A stretch of 6,955 nt of DNA, from assembly GCA_018303575.1 (NCBI GenBank), contig JAGVXW010000074.1:1-6955 (forward strand), in the 5' to 3' direction. The translations under genes and the position numbers were made by a program. The notes under the pieces are model-generated. The model was not told where the DNA came from, ran no database searches, and saw only the letters and a list, made by a program, of their open reading frames with translations. Source of the DNA: Candidatus Woesearchaeota archaeon (GTDB taxonomy: Archaea; Nanobdellota; Nanobdellia; Woesearchaeales; WJIZ01). This document shows positions 5,839-6,955 of the stretch, piece by piece. Positions within the stretch are counted from its first letter, which is position 1, and each line of letters starts with the position of its first letter.

Positions 5839-5846
5839 TATTTAAA
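5839..5846 (+). promoter_or_regulatory. TATA box of the tRNA gene
   Basis: TATTTAAA is centred 27 bases before the first tRNA base at 5870, the normal distance for an archaeal tRNA transcribed with almost no 5' leader. Confidence 0.55.
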
Positions 5847-5869
5847 GGCAAGGGCAGTCGAACTCTCAT

Positions 5870-5959
5870 GCCTCCGTAGCATAGCAGCTAGTGCGGCAGA
5901 TCCTCAAGGAGCCGATCCTCGTAAGCTGCAGGTCGTGGGTGCAACTCCCATCGGAGGCT
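5870..5959 (+). tRNA. tRNA-Thr (anticodon CGU) with 17-base intron
   Basis: The acceptor stem GCCTCCG/CGGAGGC pairs fully, the D stem is GCAT/GTGC, the variable loop is AGGTC and the T stem GTGGG/CCCAT has one G-U. Removing 5900-5916 gives a 73-base tRNA whose anticodon stem is GCAGC/GCTGC and whose loop is CTCGTAA, with T33, anticodon CGT (5920-5922) and A37. G1-C72, C2-G71 and discriminator T73 suit archaeal threonine tRNAs. CCA is not encoded. T8, A14, G15-C48, A21, T54, C56 and A58 are normal, but position 55 is G instead of T (5941) and position 19 is C instead of G (5888), so two elbow contacts are altered. Thr is well supported by the loop and stem; the intron placement decides it, since the unspliced sequence gives no valid anticodon loop. 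Confidence 0.85.
5900..5916 (+). other. tRNA intron between positions 30 and 31 (bulge-helix-bulge)
   Basis: The 17-base intron ATCCTCAAGGAGCCGAT is bounded by a bulge-helix-bulge fold. CGGC (5894-5897, exon) pairs with GCCG (5911-5914, intron) as the four-base central helix. Three-base bulges AGA (5898-5900) and ATC (5915-5917) follow each strand, and TCC/GGA with loop TCAA closes the inner side. Archaeal splicing endonuclease cuts between bulge bases 2 and 3, which gives exactly the ends that restore the anticodon stem. The outer helix is weak, as in relaxed variants of the motif. GATCCTC occurs twice, at 5899-5905 and 5914-5920, straddling both splice sites. Confidence 0.75.
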
Positions 5960-5961
5960 TA

Positions 5962-5968
5962 TTTTTTT
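5962..5968 (+). terminator. T7 terminator of the tRNA gene
   Basis: Seven consecutive T residues start three bases after the discriminator base. They probably end tRNA transcription, although the endonuclease ATG follows only five bases later. Confidence 0.5.
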
Positions 5969-5972
5969 CATA

Positions 5973-6944
5973 ATGCAAGAGAAAACTCTTTCATCGGAAC
6001 ATAGGATTGTTTTCCTGTCGGCTCAGGCGAGAAACTCGTTTTTTTCTCAACTGAGAGAAAAAGTGGACTCGTGGCAGGAGCTCAGTTCAATGTTAAGGAA
6101 GAAGCGGACCCAGCTGGAGTATTACCGCTCTGGCGTTCGCACATTGCCTTCGCCTGTTTTTGAGCGCCTCCTTTCCCTGCTTCCTGATCCTGAACAATCA
6201 AGGCATCGCTCGCAGGTGATTTCAAAGGAAAGGTATTGGGGGCAGAAGAAGGCAGGGGAGATCACGATGCGAAAGTATCCCGAGACCTTCGCTAAAGGAA
6301 GGCTGTTGGGGGCGCAAGCTCAAAAAACCAAGGTCTCGCTCGATATGCCTCTTACCCCCGACCTATCAGAATGCATTGGCGCCTGGATCGGAGACGGATT
6401 CACGAATCGGTATGGCGCTACATATTACACTGAGATTACAGGCGACGCGCGGCTGGATAGAGCCTACCATGCCCATATCATCTCATGCCTGCAGAAGACA
6501 TACCCAGATATCCATCCAAGATTAGACGCTAAGGATAACACGTTGCGGCTTCGTATCGCATCGAAAGCGATTCATCTGCTTCTCACTAAACGGTTTGGGC
6601 TTCCCAAAGGAAGAAAAGGTTATTTTCTCAAAATCCCAGATGAAATTATAAACGCACCGGATAAAGAAATCAGGCGCGCTTGCGTCCGCGGAATCTTTGA
6701 CACAGATGGTTCAGTCTATCTCGACAAGCGCTTTAATCCCCCCTACATCCGCATCGAACTCCATATGCGCAGTCCTCGCGTGATAGAATCGGTATCCCAG
6801 ATACTTCAGGAAGAGGGCATTCCTCATCAGCTCAACACGGGGCATGAACGCCTCCAAATCAATGGGAGAAAGAATTGCAGATTCTATCTAGATAAGATTG
6901 GCTTCCGAAACGAACGGCATCTGAACAAAGTTCGGAATCTCTAG
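5973..6944 (+). CDS. LAGLIDADG homing endonuclease-like protein with N-terminal helix-turn-helix
   Basis: The 323-residue protein has two LAGLIDADG helices: 'CIGAWIGDG' (134-142, catalytic acidic residue D141) and 'ACVRGIFDTDG' (236-246, catalytic D245). A single chain can therefore form both halves of a double-strand DNA endonuclease. Residues about 30-70 ('SWQELSSMLRKKRTQLEYYRSGVRTLP') resemble a helix-turn-helix of the kind seen ahead of LAGLIDADG domains in many archaeal proteins, probably adding DNA contacts. Both catalytic aspartates are kept and there is no internal stop, so it looks active. It is not an intein: there is no splicing Cys or Ser at the start, no terminal His-Asn, and no host protein around it. 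The ATG is the only usable start after an in-frame TAA inside the tRNA. The gene begins 13 bases past an intron-containing tRNA and shows no promoter of its own, so it may depend on read-through or on a promoter inside the tRNA. Its DNA target is unknown. Confidence 0.85.
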   Translation: MQEKTLSSEHRIVFLSAQARNSFFSQLREKVDSWQELSSMLRKKRTQLEYYRSGVRTLPSPVFERLLSLLPDPEQSRHRSQVISKERYWGQKKAGEITMRKYPETFAKGRLLGAQAQKTKVSLDMPLTPDLSECIGAWIGDGFTNRYGATYYTEITGDARLDRAYHAHIISCLQKTYPDIHPRLDAKDNTLRLRIASKAIHLLLTKRFGLPKGRKGYFLKIPDEIINAPDKEIRRACVRGIFDTDGSVYLDKRFNPPYIRIELHMRSPRVIESVSQILQEEGIPHQLNTGHERLQINGRKNCRFYLDKIGFRNERHLNKVRNL

Positions 6945-6955
6945 CGAATCTCCCC

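Noticed and set aside
5385..5879. 164-codon plus-strand frame across the nrdR upstream region and the zinc-ribbon gene
   Set aside because: It overlaps the zinc-ribbon gene in another frame, crosses promoters and inverted repeats, and resembles no family.
5870..5959. Reading the tRNA with other intron positions, giving tRNA-Tyr (GUA) or tRNA-Arg (CCU)
   Set aside because: Those choices leave a mismatched anticodon stem, a short variable loop or a pyrimidine at position 37, and do not match the bulge-helix-bulge cuts; Tyr would also lack the C1-G72 pair usual in archaea.
5973..6944. Intein interpretation of the LAGLIDADG protein
   Set aside because: There are no splicing-junction residues and no host protein on either side, and the frame has its own start and stop.
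1..6955. CRISPR arrays, insertion sequences, rRNA or replication origin
   Set aside because: No regularly spaced repeats, transposase, terminal inverted repeats or rRNA-like sequence were found on either strand.

Overview
The window looks archaeal. The evidence is TATA boxes placed 25-28 bases ahead of start codons or tRNA 5' ends (several genes would be nearly leaderless), a tRNA gene without an encoded CCA and with a short intron in a bulge-helix-bulge fold, an AbrB-PhoU type protein and an Lrp/AsnC regulator. The lineage cannot be fixed from sequence alone; small zinc-ribbon genes and helix-turn-helix/LAGLIDADG endonucleases of this kind are common in uncultivated archaea.

Left part (1-1140): a truncated AbrB-PhoU-like gene on the minus strand and an Lrp/AsnC regulator on the plus strand diverge from a 231-base AT-rich region with three palindromes and a TATA box for each side. 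A 44-codon reading frame, unrecognised, starts close to the predicted transcription start and ends in an ATGA overlap with the Lrp start.

Centre (1144-5287): a compact minus-strand ribonucleotide reductase operon, nrdR-nrdA-nrdB, with one base between nrdR and nrdA and a one-base TAATG overlap between nrdA and nrdB. NrdR is the ATP-cone repressor of ribonucleotide reductase genes, NrdA the catalytic R1 subunit with two ATP cones, and NrdB the radical-generating R2 subunit. R2 has Phe at the tyrosyl-radical position and Glu as the first metal ligand, the signature of class Ic (Mn/Fe) R2 known from Chlamydia. Its reading frame is broken near the N-terminus by an apparent deletion of about 50 bases.

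Right part (5288-6955): a regulatory region with two inverted repeats and several TATA boxes, a 51-residue two-CxxC zinc-ribbon protein, a tRNA-Thr(CGU) gene with a 17-base intron between positions 30 and 31, and, 13 bases past the tRNA, a complete LAGLIDADG homing-endonuclease-like gene with two catalytic motifs. No CRISPR array, insertion sequence, rRNA or replication origin is visible.

The points most worth following are the broken class Ic R2 in an otherwise intact operon, the tRNA intron at an unusual site with a homing endonuclease beside it, and the coupled leader reading frame ahead of the Lrp gene.
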